Shown here: positions 1 through 10,870 of the stretch, in pieces
Layout of the letters: every line of letters starts with the position of its first letter
Numbering within the stretch: the stretch's first letter is position 1
Assembly (NCBI GenBank): GCA_011009095.1
Contig: VTPC01090912.1
Span: 370,247-434,246 of the forward strand
Source: Ignelater luminosus
Taxonomy: Eukaryota > Arthropoda > Insecta > Coleoptera > Elateridae
Reading direction: 5' to 3'
DNA: 64,000 nt
Notes under the pieces: generated by a model
Told to the model about the DNA's origin: nothing
Seen by the model: the letters and a program-made list of their open reading frames with translations, nothing else
The model's database searches: none
Program-made: the position numbers and the translations under genes

Positions 1-735
1 CCACCAGCTCTTTAAAGATTCTCCATAGTATTTCGATATCATCCTCATTTTTCCAGTTCGTTTTTCTTACTGATTTATGTAACCTTTTGCAATATTTTTC
101 CCTAACATCCCCATATTGTAATTTGTATGCTTTTACATTTGCTTGCTTATAGTTGTTCCTGTCCCACCTTTTATTTACTATCTGTTCCTTCCATTTTTGT
201 AGTTTAAGTTCAACTAGGAAATGATCTGACCATAACCTCTTTTGACACGCACATCTGCAATTTCATTTTTGTATCTGTTCTGTACTAACACTAAGTCTAA
301 AATCGATTTGCCATTTTGGGAATCCATTACTCGTGTGTATTTGTGAATCTCTTTGTGTTGGTAAAATGTATTGCTCGCATATCAATCATGGTGCAGAAAT
401 CTATTACCCTTTGTCCATTACTGTTCCTTTCCATTTCCCCATATGGTCCTATAGGGTAGTCATTTTCTTTACGCGCTCATTAAAATCTCCCACTATGATG
501 ACTTATGATTTATTTGATCCATTTTGTTCTGCATTTGTTCCCAAAAAATATCTTTAAGTTCCTTGGTTTCATTTTCCAACGGTCCATACTCAACCACAAT
601 TGTGGTTTTCTCATTTGGCATTTTATTTGTGTCTATTCTGAGCAGTCGCTTTGAAATGATTTTCCATCTGTTGACATTTTGGAACCAATCCTTGTGGATC
701 AATACACCGACTCGTGCTCTAACCGAAATGTATAG
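1..735 (-). mobile_element. LINE endonuclease-domain fragment (RTE-like), cut by window edge
   Basis: Minus-strand translation gives the C-terminal part of an apurinic-type LINE endonuclease and the start of the linker to reverse transcriptase. Positions 702-493 read IHKDWFQNVNRWKIISKRL and on towards a KSS that precedes a GDFN-like segment. Words such as DYPIGPYGEMERN (about 460-420) and QNGKSILDLVLVQNRYKNEI (about 325-265) follow in other frames, then WSDHFLVELKL (about 230-200), the SDH end of the domain. From about 235 to position 1 the frame is open (RWDRNNYKQANVKAY and onward), so the element continues past the left edge. The 5' end is truncated near 735. At least two frame changes make this copy dead. 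The same type of LINE recurs on the plus strand at 53.9-55.6 kb. Clade call rests on remembered family resemblance. Confidence 0.8.
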
Positions 736-3700
736 TTTTATTTAATTGCTTCCTATATTCTGTGACTTCATTGACGCATAATGGTGTGCTCAACAATTAT
801 ACCTGGCTGTACATCTGACCAAAACTTATCAGCTCTCCTCGTGCTGAAAAAGTCCTCATTTAAGAGTTTTCGATACTTTTTCGGTAGAAGGATTCTTTCC
901 AGGAACAGAATTTGCTATAGGTACAGCTGGGCACATTTAGCATGGCTCATAGGTCCCGTAGAATGAATCGGTGAAAATGCAAGATGATTATGACGAAATT
1001 TGAAACAAAATAATTTTTCGATCTCGATAACTTTGAAAATTATTCCAGATATCGAAATACCGATGATGTATCTGGAATCGGGAGAAAATTCTAAGTTGAT
1101 TTCATATACAGCATGTCCTGTAAAATTATGGGAACATGCCAACAGACCAACAGACATTTAAGAATTCAGATGCGAGATTTTCTGTATTTCGTCGAAAATT
1201 AGCAACAACATGCTAAAATTTTCACAATTTACCAGCTTGATTCAATTTCGAAAATTCCTTTTTTCCAAAGGCCCGGTCACATATTTCCAGGTTTCGATGA
1301 CATTCACTGTCAAGTCTTCATTAAACAGGTCAGTGAAAACTTCAAAACTTCATTTGGGATTTTCTTTAATGTACTCAAAGTTAGGTATCGGCGAGAATAA
1401 AATGATCATGAAGACCTCTAGTGTAGTGATATGCACAATGCCGCCGTTACTTATCTTCCAAGAAAGGTGAAATCCACCAAGTCTTACAGCAATACAAATC
1501 CTTTTCCCTTAAAATCCAAAATGGTGGAGTTTTCCCTCATGGAATTTTTTAGAACTTTTTAGGATGCGTTTCTTCTAGTGGCATGATTCCAAAATTTTAG
1601 CTTGTTATTTATTTGAAATTTATAGGTTTGTCCATATTTTATGTCAAGTAGACTGTACTAGAAGACTTTCTAATAATATTTGAAGAAAAGTTGCAGTCTT
1701 GAATTCCTATTAGAAGATAGAAATACTAATATTATGTACTAGAGGTAGCCGTCTTGATTTCGATTAAAGTTGCAGTATTTTCATTATAGGTAGATAATAA
1801 TTCCAAAGATGCCGTTTTCAAGATTATAGTAAAATGTATCTTTGTTACATAATAATTTAGTCAAATATAAATGAAATAACATTGATATAAATGTTAGTCT
1901 TGGTGACTTTTTTGCGACCAAGGCCACCAACTGATCTACCCCGGTGGAAAGTTAAGGATTTTTTAACAAGAAAACTGGTTAGTCTAAATGATAAATATAA
2001 AAATAAAGCCTTAACTCTCGGGTTGCTTCAATCACATTAGCTAGCAAGTGGCTACGAGTTTATTTAACATTTGAAAGGGAGAACTCATATTTAAGTTTAT
2101 GGTTGGCGTATACCACACCACCGTAAACCCCTATCAATATTTACTTTACCATCCTACAGAAGGACAGGTACATATGTACTAGCTAGTTTAAATAGTATCA
2201 AGCATAAAATCAACAAAGCTAGTACCAAAGACAACACAAACCGCACAAATACTACCCACGACATAAATAAATCAAGAGATGAAAATGTTCAGTAGCAAAA
2301 TAATAAGAGAAGAAGTCAAAACATAAAATGTTATTAAGTTTATCCATTACAGTCCATTACCGATATGAAATTAAAATTGAAAAAGTTAATACTAGACTCT
2401 AGCAAAAACAAAAAGCGCCTGCTTTTTCAGACTGGAAGTTCTTAATGCACTTTAATGGTTAAGTGACTTGTCAAAAATATTCTGCCAATAGTTATATTTA
2501 ACACATTTAATGGAGATATAACAGAAAATTAATTAAAAGTACGAGAGTTCTAATTTAATTAAACTTTTTTTACTGAAAGTTACAACTTCATAATAATATT
2601 TAATCTGCAAACAAGTATGAAATATTAAAAAGCCATTCATACTTAAAAATTTAATTAAGCCTGTTAAAACAACAATATGTTTATTTAAAGATCATAAAAA
2701 CAATTTAATTTGACTACCACAAACTAACATCTGATCGGAAAAAATTCAATTAAAAAGGTTTAGGTTAATGTTTACATTCGCCCTATAGATAGTTAAGCGC
2801 CGTATAAATAACTTTAATTAAGACATTCTATTTTCGTTACGATCGTTCAAGAAGAGAGTGATTAGATTTTCCAGATTGAATTTAGGTTTTTGTACTTAAA
2901 CTCAGTTTGTTTAGGACTTGGGATTAAATGTGATTCCGTTAGAAATAAAAGGGCACGGGGATTATATGAAATTTTCATTTGCGCGTACGACTGCTGCAAA
3001 TATGAATCGTTTATTTCAATATTTGTGGCAAGCCTTTCAAATAAGCTTGAAAAATATCTGCAATTTTGGTTCTTAACGAATGCAAGTCACGTTTGACAAT
3101 AAAAGCTTGTTAAAATCGTGTAATCTTGGTAATAAAAGGAGTCTTTAATGGAATAGTATTTGATGTTTTCCGTATCCTACTTTATAATTTTTCGTTTAGA
3201 TAAAAGGATGATTTATCTTTCACCTAAAGACTGTTTATAGTTTAGAATCTTATTGTTTTGAAAGAAAAATAATGAAATTAAATTAATTGTAACTCGATAT
3301 TATTCCCTTTGTGCTACAAGTAGTACAAGTAAATTTTTTCTAAATGTAACTCAACGTCCAGAAGATTTAAGATGTATTGGCCATAATAGACTACATAAGA
3401 TCCGCTCTAGAAAAGATAATTACTTAATTTACTGTTTAATAAACAGCATTCATTAAGTACTTTAATAATGTACTTTACAGTCAACTTAACTAAGAAAATG
3501 CTTCTTAATAGCAATTTCTGCCATTAACATTGATTATCCTTTGTATGACTTGCGGGTATTTCTAGCGAAAAACTTTCGATTTTACAATTATACCATTTGT
3601 ATTATAGCAACAACAGTTTGAGAGGTTATAATTTCCCTTAACATTAGAATTTTATTGGGTCGGTTAAACTCTTGTTTTTTGTATGTCCCAAGTGACCTAT

Positions 3701-3950
3701 AGCGTTTTAAGTCAGATGAAATGTAAATTTCTGAAAATTACTGGAGGCCAATGTTTGTGTCTTTTGAGACCACTTTGCTCTTTCATAACCACCGTATTCA
3801 CATAAATTATTTCATGTATTTCTTCATTTAAATAGGCTAGTAACGGCCATTCCTTTTCAGTAAACTATCCTTCGGTTAATTTTTTTGTATAATTTATGTC
3901 TACTCCGCTATATTGGTAGGCGTACAAAATTACATAAGTAGAATGTACTA
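736..3950. other. Non-coding AT-rich stretch with faint repeat remnants
   Basis: No gene is seen. Between about 900 and 1500 the sequence has the look of dispersed-repeat DNA: runs such as TTGAAAATTATTCCAGATAT and a segment ATACAGCATGTCCTGTAAAA (about 1107) that resembles the ACAGGGTGTCC ends of many insect transposons. No second end or target duplication was found. From 2500 to 3300 there are many TTAATTAA-type words. Confidence 0.35.
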
Positions 3951-3959
3951 TAAAGATGT

Positions 3960-4840
3960 TTCGAAAACTTGGTAGGTGCATTCCTCGACAAAGATTCAAC
4001 CTTTTCTTGCCATATAACTTTTTTTTTCTGAGATACGGGGTGTCAAAGTTTCATTTAGAATTTCTTGTTTTCTCAATATTTCAAGAACAAAATGAGATAT
4101 CGAGATGGAATTTCCCTCATGTTTGTTACTCTAAGGTGTCTACTATCCCATATAGTCTTGGGGGTAGGTTAGCTACCTACACTTATAAAAAAGAAAAATT
4201 CTTTTTTCAAGATCAGCAATCGATTTGAAACAAACAGCTACATTTCTCCTTTTTTTCGTAGAATGCGTCGTTTTCTAGTAAAATCGGATTTCTCAACACC
4301 TTTTAAGTTCTCTGACAAGGTCATACGTCATCTCGCATTTTTTCGACAAAATCTAAACATTTTTTGTCACAAAAATGCACCATTTCCGAAATACGGGATG
4401 CCAAAGCTTAATTCAAGACAAGAAACAATGCACTTTAAGGAAAAAAGTTATACGTCGAAAAAGATTTAATTTTTGTCGAGGAATGCCATGCAAATAATTG
4501 TATTCTGCTTTTGTGATGACGTATGACCTTGACATAGGCGACAGCGCTTGAAAGGTTTTGACAAATCTGAATCTACCAGAAAACGACGCATTCTATAATT
4601 TTTTACCAAATCGATTGCTGATTCTCAAAACAGAAGAAGTGTATTTAGCGTGGGGGCTATCCCACCCTTAATTCTCCGCCGTTAAAAAGGATATTAAAAG
4701 CAAAATTATGCAAAATAGTAGAGATCTTATAATAACAAGAAATTTCATCCCGATATCTCATTTTCTTTCTTGAAATATTGAGAAAAGAAATTAAATAAAA
4801 TTTTGCCATGCTGTTTCTCGGAAACAGAGCACGTTAGGAG
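3960..4840. repeat. Large diverged inverted duplication (foldback-like repeat)
   Basis: The left arm at about 4030-4350 reappears in reverse complement at about 4505-4828, around a centre near 4428. Matching landmarks: AATGAGATATCGAGATGGAA (left, 4090s) against its inverse in 4740-4770; GATCAGCAATCGATTT (about 4211) against AAATCGATTGCTGATTC (about 4608); GAATGCGTCGTTTTCTAG (about 4262) against CAGAAAACGACGCATTC (about 4576); and GGTCATACGTCAT (about 4319) against ATGACGTATGACC (about 4517). The spacer holds extra partial copies: CGAAATACGGGATGCCAAAG (about 4387) is a direct echo of 4030, and GTCGAGGAATGCC (about 4476) is the inverse of 3979. The arms are far from identical, so it is old. It may be a foldback element or a non-autonomous transposon whose copies inserted head to head. 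Confidence 0.7.
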
Positions 4841-5590
4841 AAAAAGTTATTAGTTCAGTCAACGAAGGGGGTGTAGACAGAAATGTTTGGACAGCAAGGA
4901 TTCACTTCAGAACTTTATTCAGACTAGTTAGAAGGTGAACATACTAAAAGTCCGTGGACTTTGAACCGCCAGCATGAGTGAGGGGGGAGTAGTAGAAGAT
5001 CCAGTTTCTCGGTTTTTCGTTTATATCTCAAGAACGGTGTGTCCTACCTAAAACGTCATTGTGTACATTATGAAGGCTTACAAAATTTCCGACAAGTTTG
5101 TTTTCTTGCGTTTTTTTCTATCCCTCATAGTTTTCTAGATATGCGCGGTCCAAAATGGAATTTTCAAAAAACGTAATTTTGCATCACGTCTTTTTACAAA
5201 CTCTTTCTTCTAGCGTCTCTGATTTTTGTTTTACAGGTTTTTGTCTAATAAAAAAAGTTTTGGACGACTAAATGAGTATTTTTACAAAATTGCATCTCCA
5301 AACGAGCAGAAATTGAAGCAATGTAATTTTAATGATAACGACCTTATATTTTATTATTATATTTCTTTGTTATGGGTTTTTCGGCCTGCATTTTTAAAAG
5401 AAAATTCTTATTTTAATATCCAAGCTTTCGTTTTATTTTAAAAATTTCTTTAAGGGAAATTGAAGCAATTTGAAAATGTGCGATTTCCAAGAAAATGAGA
5501 AACATTTTCTTGTCACACTAATTGAGTATTCTGTTGTTATTCCATCAAATTAGCGTTATATACCCTTTTTCCTACAAGTAAAAAGGAGTG
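4841..5590. other. Non-coding stretch, repeat-like
   Basis: No gene is seen. The text around 5010-5180 (TTATATCTCAAGAACGG, CTAGATATGCGCGGTCC) has the same style as the inverted duplication to its left and is probably more of the same repeat complex. The open frame at 5226-5441 has no recognisable protein features. Confidence 0.3.
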
Positions 5591-5599
5591 GAACCCACC

Positions 5600-6900
5600 A
5601 AATTTTGATATCATAGTGGTGGAGGGTTCCTTATGCATAAACTGGTTTGCCCTCGAGGATCCACGGTGCCCACCATTTGCAAGACGCATGTAAGATTCAT
5701 TTTCCGCCCCTATAAAGTCCCAAGGGCTGTAATGTTCCAAACAAAGATGAATTTATTTACGGGCGGAAAAAAATGTTGTACGTCCTATGAGAGTAAGTAA
5801 TATTACAGTCTCGACTGTAACAAATTACTTTCCTCCCTTTGTACGTAAATAACTATTAGAGCCACTATTCAGGGCGGAGTTGCATGATTGTATTTGATGG
5901 TATGGCAACTCACTGAACAGTACAAAAGCAGTAAAGCAAGAATGACGTAATAGGCTGAAAAAGTCATCTGATATTAACTATAATGAAAACACCGAAATTA
6001 CAGTTAAGCAACATCACTTCCTCTCCAATCAACACAACAAAAGCAGGTTGATCGCACTCCTAAAAACAAAACTGAATGAGAATGGGATTGAGAGTAAACA
6101 AGCTCCAGGTGATGCTGACTTGCTTATAGTGACTACAGCCATTGACAAAGCCCGACCATTAGATCTGACAGTAGCAGTCATTGGAGAGCCCGTTGATCTG
6201 CCAGTTCTCCTTATGGCAAAGACTCCACTTGACACAGACATCCTCTTCGTGAAACCTGGCCGTGGAAAGAACAAAACTACTGCGTACTCCACTAAAGCAA
6301 TAGAGAAACTGAGGCTGAAAGACATAATGCTCTTCCTCAATGCTTTTTTTGTGATACGACTTCAGCAGCATACCGAAAAAGCAAAGTTGGTTTCATCAAG
6401 CAATATCAAAAGAATCGAGATATTGAGGATGCTGCTAAGGTGTTCTGGAACCCAGACATGACACAAACGCAGGCTGAAGAAGCAGGGGAAAATGTCTCCT
6501 GCAGTGGTATGGAGCTATCACCAAGGAGACATCCTTCAACAATTTTCGTTTCAGAATAAAATCTGTGACAAATGTCAAGACGGGCATTTCCTCACTACCA
6601 CTACCAGAGGGGGCAGCTAGGCAACATTCATACAGAACCTACCATTAGGTACAGTTGTGGAGGAGAAATGAGCTGGATCTAGTGCTGTGAGGGTGGGTTC
6701 GAACCTCAGCCAATCATCTAGCTCATTTATCCACAAATGATCCACCAGCGTCGAATGATGTTCTAAAAATTATTTTTTGCCACTGCACAACAGCTTGTAT
6801 CAGTGGCAAATGTGGGTGCCGGAAGACATCGTTGAAGTGCTCAACGGTTTGCCAAAATTTCCACGGCAACTGCCCCCCTGCTTGAAAACGAGGAGGAAGA
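5600..6900 (+). pseudogene. Broken multicopy insect gene, transposon-linked, with C-terminal CXC cysteine cluster
   Basis: I recognise this as a family repeated many times in insect and other animal genomes, of unknown function and usually regarded as mobile-element derived. In order, the pieces are VVEGGFLMHKLV (about 5612), FDGMA-type words near 5900, then an open segment at 6048-6350 with GDADLLIVTTA and VAVIGEPVDLPVLLMAKT, which matches the family's usual GED-D-LLVLL block. CDTTSAAYRKSKVGFIK (about 6351) is the family's GCDTTS block. The end is CHCTTACISGKCGCRKT (about 6780-6830) and a further cysteine-rich tail ending NCPP, resembling a tesmin/TSO1-like CXC region. The acidic blocks recall FEN/PIN-type nucleases, but that is inference. 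The copy is broken by several frame breaks and by a small MITE at 5749-5858. The longest open piece is 137 codons (6048-6461). Confidence 0.7.
5749..5858. mobile_element. Small palindromic MITE-like insertion
   Basis: A central palindrome joins AAGTAATATTACAG (5796) to CTGTAACAAATTACTT (5815) across a few bases. Outer arms ATTTATTTACG (5751) and CGTAAATAACTAT (5844) are also inverted. The block separates two parts of the surrounding broken gene, so it is best read as an insertion. Target duplication was not resolved. Confidence 0.5.
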
Positions 6901-7500
6901 CAAAGAACTTGACTCTCTCCAGTAATCGTCGATGCCTCTGATCAAGAAACCAATGCATAAAGGTGATGTAAACTTTTTATGATGTGTTTTCCTGTTTCTC
7001 CAACGTTGTAATTACACTAAATTTCAATTACTGGTTGTTTCCAGTGATCAAGAACAATTTGAACATGAAGAGCCAATAACGTCTGTAAAATGTGTTAAAA
7101 GTTCATCTTGTACCTATTTCGTAAGATGCATCGATTCTGAGTAAAACAAGAACGTTTACTAGCTATGTCAGAATTTAATTTTTAATATTTTATTTATTGA
7201 ACAGTTTGAAGACTACGTGCCATATTCTAACAAGATCTTTTGTACTCTTGTAGCGAGATAAAAAATCATTAATATCAAAAGCAAATGCCACTAATGTTGT
7301 GAAGTAGGGCTTTTCTCTTTAGTAGAACTGGTGGGCAAGCTTTGCAACGATCCCGGTACCAGTGGAGATGCTTTGAGGCAAACCGTGCAGGTATACTACT
7401 ACATATTTTTTTTGTTTTTCTTTCTAAACAGAAATTCTTTCAGATGGCAACGGTTGGTCGTATCGAGATGGGGTTTTATTTGTTACCACTGGTAAGGAAT
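6901..7500. other. Non-coding interval
   Basis: No gene or clear repeat is seen between the broken CXC-family gene and the minisatellite. Short AT-rich tracts only. Confidence 0.3.
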
Positions 7501-8514
7501 AGTTTGTAGATAATTGAGTAAAAAGCAGACGCGACGAGTGTTGGGGCTAAAGCCCGAGCGTGAGGCGCCTGACCTGTATTAAGAAACTTAATGGAAGGTA
7601 GAGACCGACCAATATTTGTATTAAGTTCCCTTAAGAAAGTTAACGTGGTTTGATCAACATCCCCATGCGGAAAAACACAAATTAGGGAAGCAAGTACGGA
7701 TTATGCCAAAAGACAAAAAGCGTAAACGAGGAAGACCAAAGGGGACGTGAAATAGTGAGATGGGGAAAGCGCTACAACAAAGAGAGTTAACCTGGAGACA
7801 AGAAGAAACGAAAGCACAACAAAGCAGCTCTACAGTGCAGAGGTAGAAGTATATTATGTATGTAAGAAAATTAAAGAATGAAACTAGACTTTGGCATACC
7901 ACAGGTGGCCAGCGAGAGGGCGGAGCCTAACCCATGCTTGTATTTTTTTAAGAAGATTGAAGACAAAGTCCTAGTTTGGAATTAGTGTTCGTACATTATT
8001 TTCTTAAGACGGTTAATAGAGATCACTAATTCAAGAGTAAAGCCTGGGCCGCTTCTACTCAAAAGAAATCTCAATCGGCTAGTTGTATAAAGATGGAATC
8101 GTGTTTGTTGGCACTGGTAGGGAAGAGGCGTTTAAACTATTGTATAAGAGCTTGACGGTGAGCCACCACAAGTCTCCCGTTGGAGGTTGAAGCCTGTGGG
8201 TTACCACAGGAGGACGAATCCTGATCTGTGTTCGTGTTCTCTTAAGAAGCTTGATGGTGTGCGGTTGGTGTTTGTATTTAGTTTGTTTAAGGCCAATAGA
8301 AGGCAATAGAGATGCTTGTATTGAACTCTCTTTAAAACGCTAACGGGGTTGTTGACAGCCTCTAATTGTTAACAAATGGTGCTATTAGTCCTATCGGTCC
8401 TGCTCTCTCTGCGCTTACGACAACAATGTCAATATTTCCATCACGTGTTTTAATAAATACATCATCTCTCTACCACATTTTAAAACAAGATAGGTATAGA
8501 ACCGCTAAATACTA
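7500..8514. repeat. Diverged minisatellite, left part
   Basis: Loose tandem units of roughly 50-60 bases are built on words such as CTTAAGAAGGTTAATGGAGG, AGGGCGAAGCCC and TGTTTGTATTTTGCTC. Examples are CTTAAGAAAGTTAACGTGG (7631), TTTTTTTAAGAAGATTGAAG (about 7943), TTCTTAAGACGGTTAATAG (about 8001) and CTCTTAAGAAGCTTGATGG (about 8240). A second module near TACCACAGGTGGCCAGCGAG (about 7897) with GGGCGGAGCC recurs at 8195 and 10823. Units differ widely, so the array is old. It is split by the mariner at 8515-9819 and resumes after it. Confidence 0.6.
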
Positions 8515-9819
8515 AAGGGTTCTCCAATAAGAGGTGTTATTTTGAATAGCCCGCTATTTCGGTAGATGTCACTTTTGAAGCTATCATTTTTTGACATTTG
8601 ACAAGTAGAAACTACGCCATTAATAAATATGGAACGATACACGCTTCAACAACGCATTGAAATTATTAAAATTCACTATAAAAATGGTGAAAATTTGGCA
8701 GAGACGGTTCGTAAAACTCGAACATTTTTGGGTCACCGTGAAGCACCTTGTCGGACCGCAATACAGAAATTGGTGAAAAAATTCGAGCTCTTGGGACAAG
8801 TTAGTGATGTGAAGAATAAAACCCGTGCACGTCGCTCAAGAACAGCCGAGAATATTGCTGTTGTAGCCGAAAGTGTTAAAGAAAACCCAGGTTTGTCCAT
8901 TCCTCGTCGTTCTTTGGAATTAGCCATTCCACAAACGTCATTACACCGTATTTTGCATAAAGATTTGGGTCTTAAGGCTTATAAAGTCCAGTTAACACAA
9001 GAACTCAAGCCGGCCGATCATCAACAACGTCGTGTCTTTGCTGATTGGGTCGTTGAAATGCATGAAAATGATCCAGAATTCCATCGAAAAATCATCTTGA
9101 GTGATGAGGCCCATTTCCACCTCGGTGGCTTCGTCAACAAGCAAAATTGTCGGATCTGGGGCTCAGAAAATCCAAGAGTTATTGTTGAAAAGTCTCTCTA
9201 TCCTCAACGTGTGACTGTTTGGTGCGGTTTATGGTCCGGCGGAGTCATTGGACCTTACTTTTTCGAAAATGAGGCTGGAGCAACAGTTACGGTGACTGGA
9301 TTGCGCTATCGAGAGATGATTAACGATTTTTTATGGCCGGAATTGGATGGTATTGATCTGGACAACGTTTACTTTCAACAAGACGGCGCTACGTGCCACA
9401 CAAGCAACGAAACCATTGATCTTTTACGGAAAAAGTTTCCGGACCGTGTTATCTCTCGAAGAGGTGATCACAATTGGCCACCGAGATCTTGTGATTTAAC
9501 ACCTTGCGACTTCTTTCTTTGGGGCCACGTGAAAGAGAAGGTCTACGCCAACAGCCCAGCGTCGATTCAAGACCTCAAAGATGGAATTCGTGAGGCTATC
9601 GAGGACATAGGGCAGCCACTTTGCGATTTGGTTATGGAAAATTTCATGAAAAGGATATTGTCCTGTAAGCGTGGTCGTGGTGGTCATTTGCCTGATGTTA
9701 TTTTCCACTATTAACGGCATACCTTCCTCTTTATAATGAAATAAACATCCGATCATTTATATTAAAAAATGGCACTTTTCTTTGAATATCAAAATAACAC
9801 CTCTTATTGGAAAACCCTT
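8515..9819 (+). mobile_element. Intact DD41D mariner (rosa-like) with matching ends and TA duplication
   Basis: The left end AAGGGTTCTCCAATAAGAGG (8515) and the inverse of the right end, AAGGGTTTTCCAATAAGAGG (finishing at 9819), match at 19 of 20 bases, and the match continues through GTGTTATTTTGA. TA dinucleotides flank both sides (8513-8514 and 9820-9821), as expected for Tc1/mariner insertion. The element is about 1.3 kb and contains one uninterrupted transposase gene at 8629-9714. It sits in a diverged minisatellite whose units continue on both sides. Intact frame and near-identical ends suggest recent arrival. Whether it is active cannot be told from one copy. Confidence 0.92.
8629..9714 (+). 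CDS. DD41D mariner-family transposase, full length
   Basis: The 361-residue protein cuts and rejoins DNA at the element's ends by the DDE/D mechanism. The N-terminal half (about 1-125) has the two helix-turn-helix regions expected for end binding. Catalytic residues are visible at D159 (ILSDEAHFHLGGF), D252 (FQQDGATCHTSN) and D294 (DLTPCDFFLWG). There are 41 residues between the second and third Asp, which places it in the DD41D group and not the DD34D mariners elsewhere in the window. The usual GRPR linker word is replaced by KTRARRSRT (about 64-72). The start ATG at 8629 follows about 115 bases of 5' leader from the left end, and the stop lies about 105 bases before the right end. The frame has no breaks. 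It is probably transcribed, if at all, from the element's own leader. Confidence 0.92.
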   Translation: MERYTLQQRIEIIKIHYKNGENLAETVRKTRTFLGHREAPCRTAIQKLVKKFELLGQVSDVKNKTRARRSRTAENIAVVAESVKENPGLSIPRRSLELAIPQTSLHRILHKDLGLKAYKVQLTQELKPADHQQRRVFADWVVEMHENDPEFHRKIILSDEAHFHLGGFVNKQNCRIWGSENPRVIVEKSLYPQRVTVWCGLWSGGVIGPYFFENEAGATVTVTGLRYREMINDFLWPELDGIDLDNVYFQQDGATCHTSNETIDLLRKKFPDRVISRRGDHNWPPRSCDLTPCDFFLWGHVKEKVYANSPASIQDLKDGIREAIEDIGQPLCDLVMENFMKRILSCKRGRGGHLPDVIFHY

Positions 9820-10870
9820 TATATTGTCCTCTATCATCAAATGTTTGAACATTGCTAGAAGAAACCCCGTTGAGGTTGACTATTAATAGAGGGCAAAATC
9901 CATGTTTATATTTTGCTCTTGAGGACGAAGCCTGATTCTGCCCAGCCAGACCCATTTTCGTATTTTGCTCTTTTGAGAAGGTCAATGGAAGGCAAAGCCC
10001 AATCCGTGTTTGTATTTTGGAAAGGAAGTTAATGGAGTACAGGATTTGACACTGCACTACTACAGGTGGCCTGTAGAAAAAGAGAGCCAATTGAGCTCTC
10101 TTAAAAAGGCTAATTGGACGCCATCTGTCTTCGTGATTTATTCTTTTACGAAGGTTAATAAACGGCGAAACTCAATCCGTTTTTGCAACTTCTTTTAAGG
10201 ATATTAATTGAAGGCGAAGGTTGATTTTTTTTGCAGAACCCGTTCTGTCTTGATATCTCGTTCTCTTAAGGTTAATTGAATATGAAGCCCGACTTTGGGC
10301 CAGTATGTACTATGGGCTGTCGGAAGGCAAAGCAATTTGTATTGAGTTCTCTTAAGTAGGCTAACTGATGGCGACCCGTCGCGTCTTCGCAATTTGCTCT
10401 CTTAGAAAGGTTAGTGGAGGGCAAAGCTCTACTGTGTTTGTATTTGGCTCTTAAGTAAGCTAACTGGGGGCGATCCGTCTTCGTAATTTGCTCTCTTAGA
10501 AAGGTTAGTGGAGGGCAAAGCTCTACTGTGTNNNNNNNNNNTGGTATTTGACTCTCAAGAGGGTTAATAAGCGGCTTGTTAGAGTGAGAGCCTGACTCGT
10601 TTTCGTATTTTGATTTCCTAAGAAGGTTAATGGAGGTGAAGCCCAAACCGTGTTTTTATTTACTTTTCTTAATAAGGTTAATTGAGCACGTAGCCCGACT
10701 TAGGCCATTACAGGTGTCTATATCTTGCTCTCTTGAGAGGGCTAATGAAGATGAAGCCTGACCCATATTTGTATTTTGCTCGCTTAAGAAGGTAAATTGA
10801 AGATGAAGCCCTACTCTGGGATACCACGGGTAGTCCGCTGACGGGCGGAGTCCTACTGTGCCACTAAAGT
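9820..10870. repeat. Diverged minisatellite, right part
   Basis: The array continues with clearer units: TTTGCTCTTTTGAGAAGG (about 9974), CTTTTACGAAGGTTAATAA (about 10143), TTTGCTCTCTTAGAAAGG (10393 and again about 10488), and GGTTAGTGGAGGGCAAAGCT twice about 95 bases apart (10407 and 10502). This gives a local higher-order duplication. The accessory module GGGATACCACGGGTAGTCCG occurs at about 10818. Minus-strand reading through the units gives repeated LRAKYKHS/LRELNTN words, a by-product of the tandem structure and not a gene. Confidence 0.65.
10532..10541. other. Assembly gap (10 Ns) inside tandem repeat
   Basis: Ten Ns lie immediately after the second copy of a unit that is present about 95 bases earlier. 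The gap probably marks a collapsed or unresolved array, so true length here is unknown. Confidence 0.95.

Noticed and set aside
6685-6705. GGGTTCGAACCTC resembling a tRNA B box
   Set aside because: No A box at the right distance, and it falls within the recognisable reading of the CXC-family pseudogene.
10272-10646. 124-codon minus-strand frame with repeated LR-E/AKYK words
   Set aside because: Produced by tandem minisatellite units and crosses the N gap.
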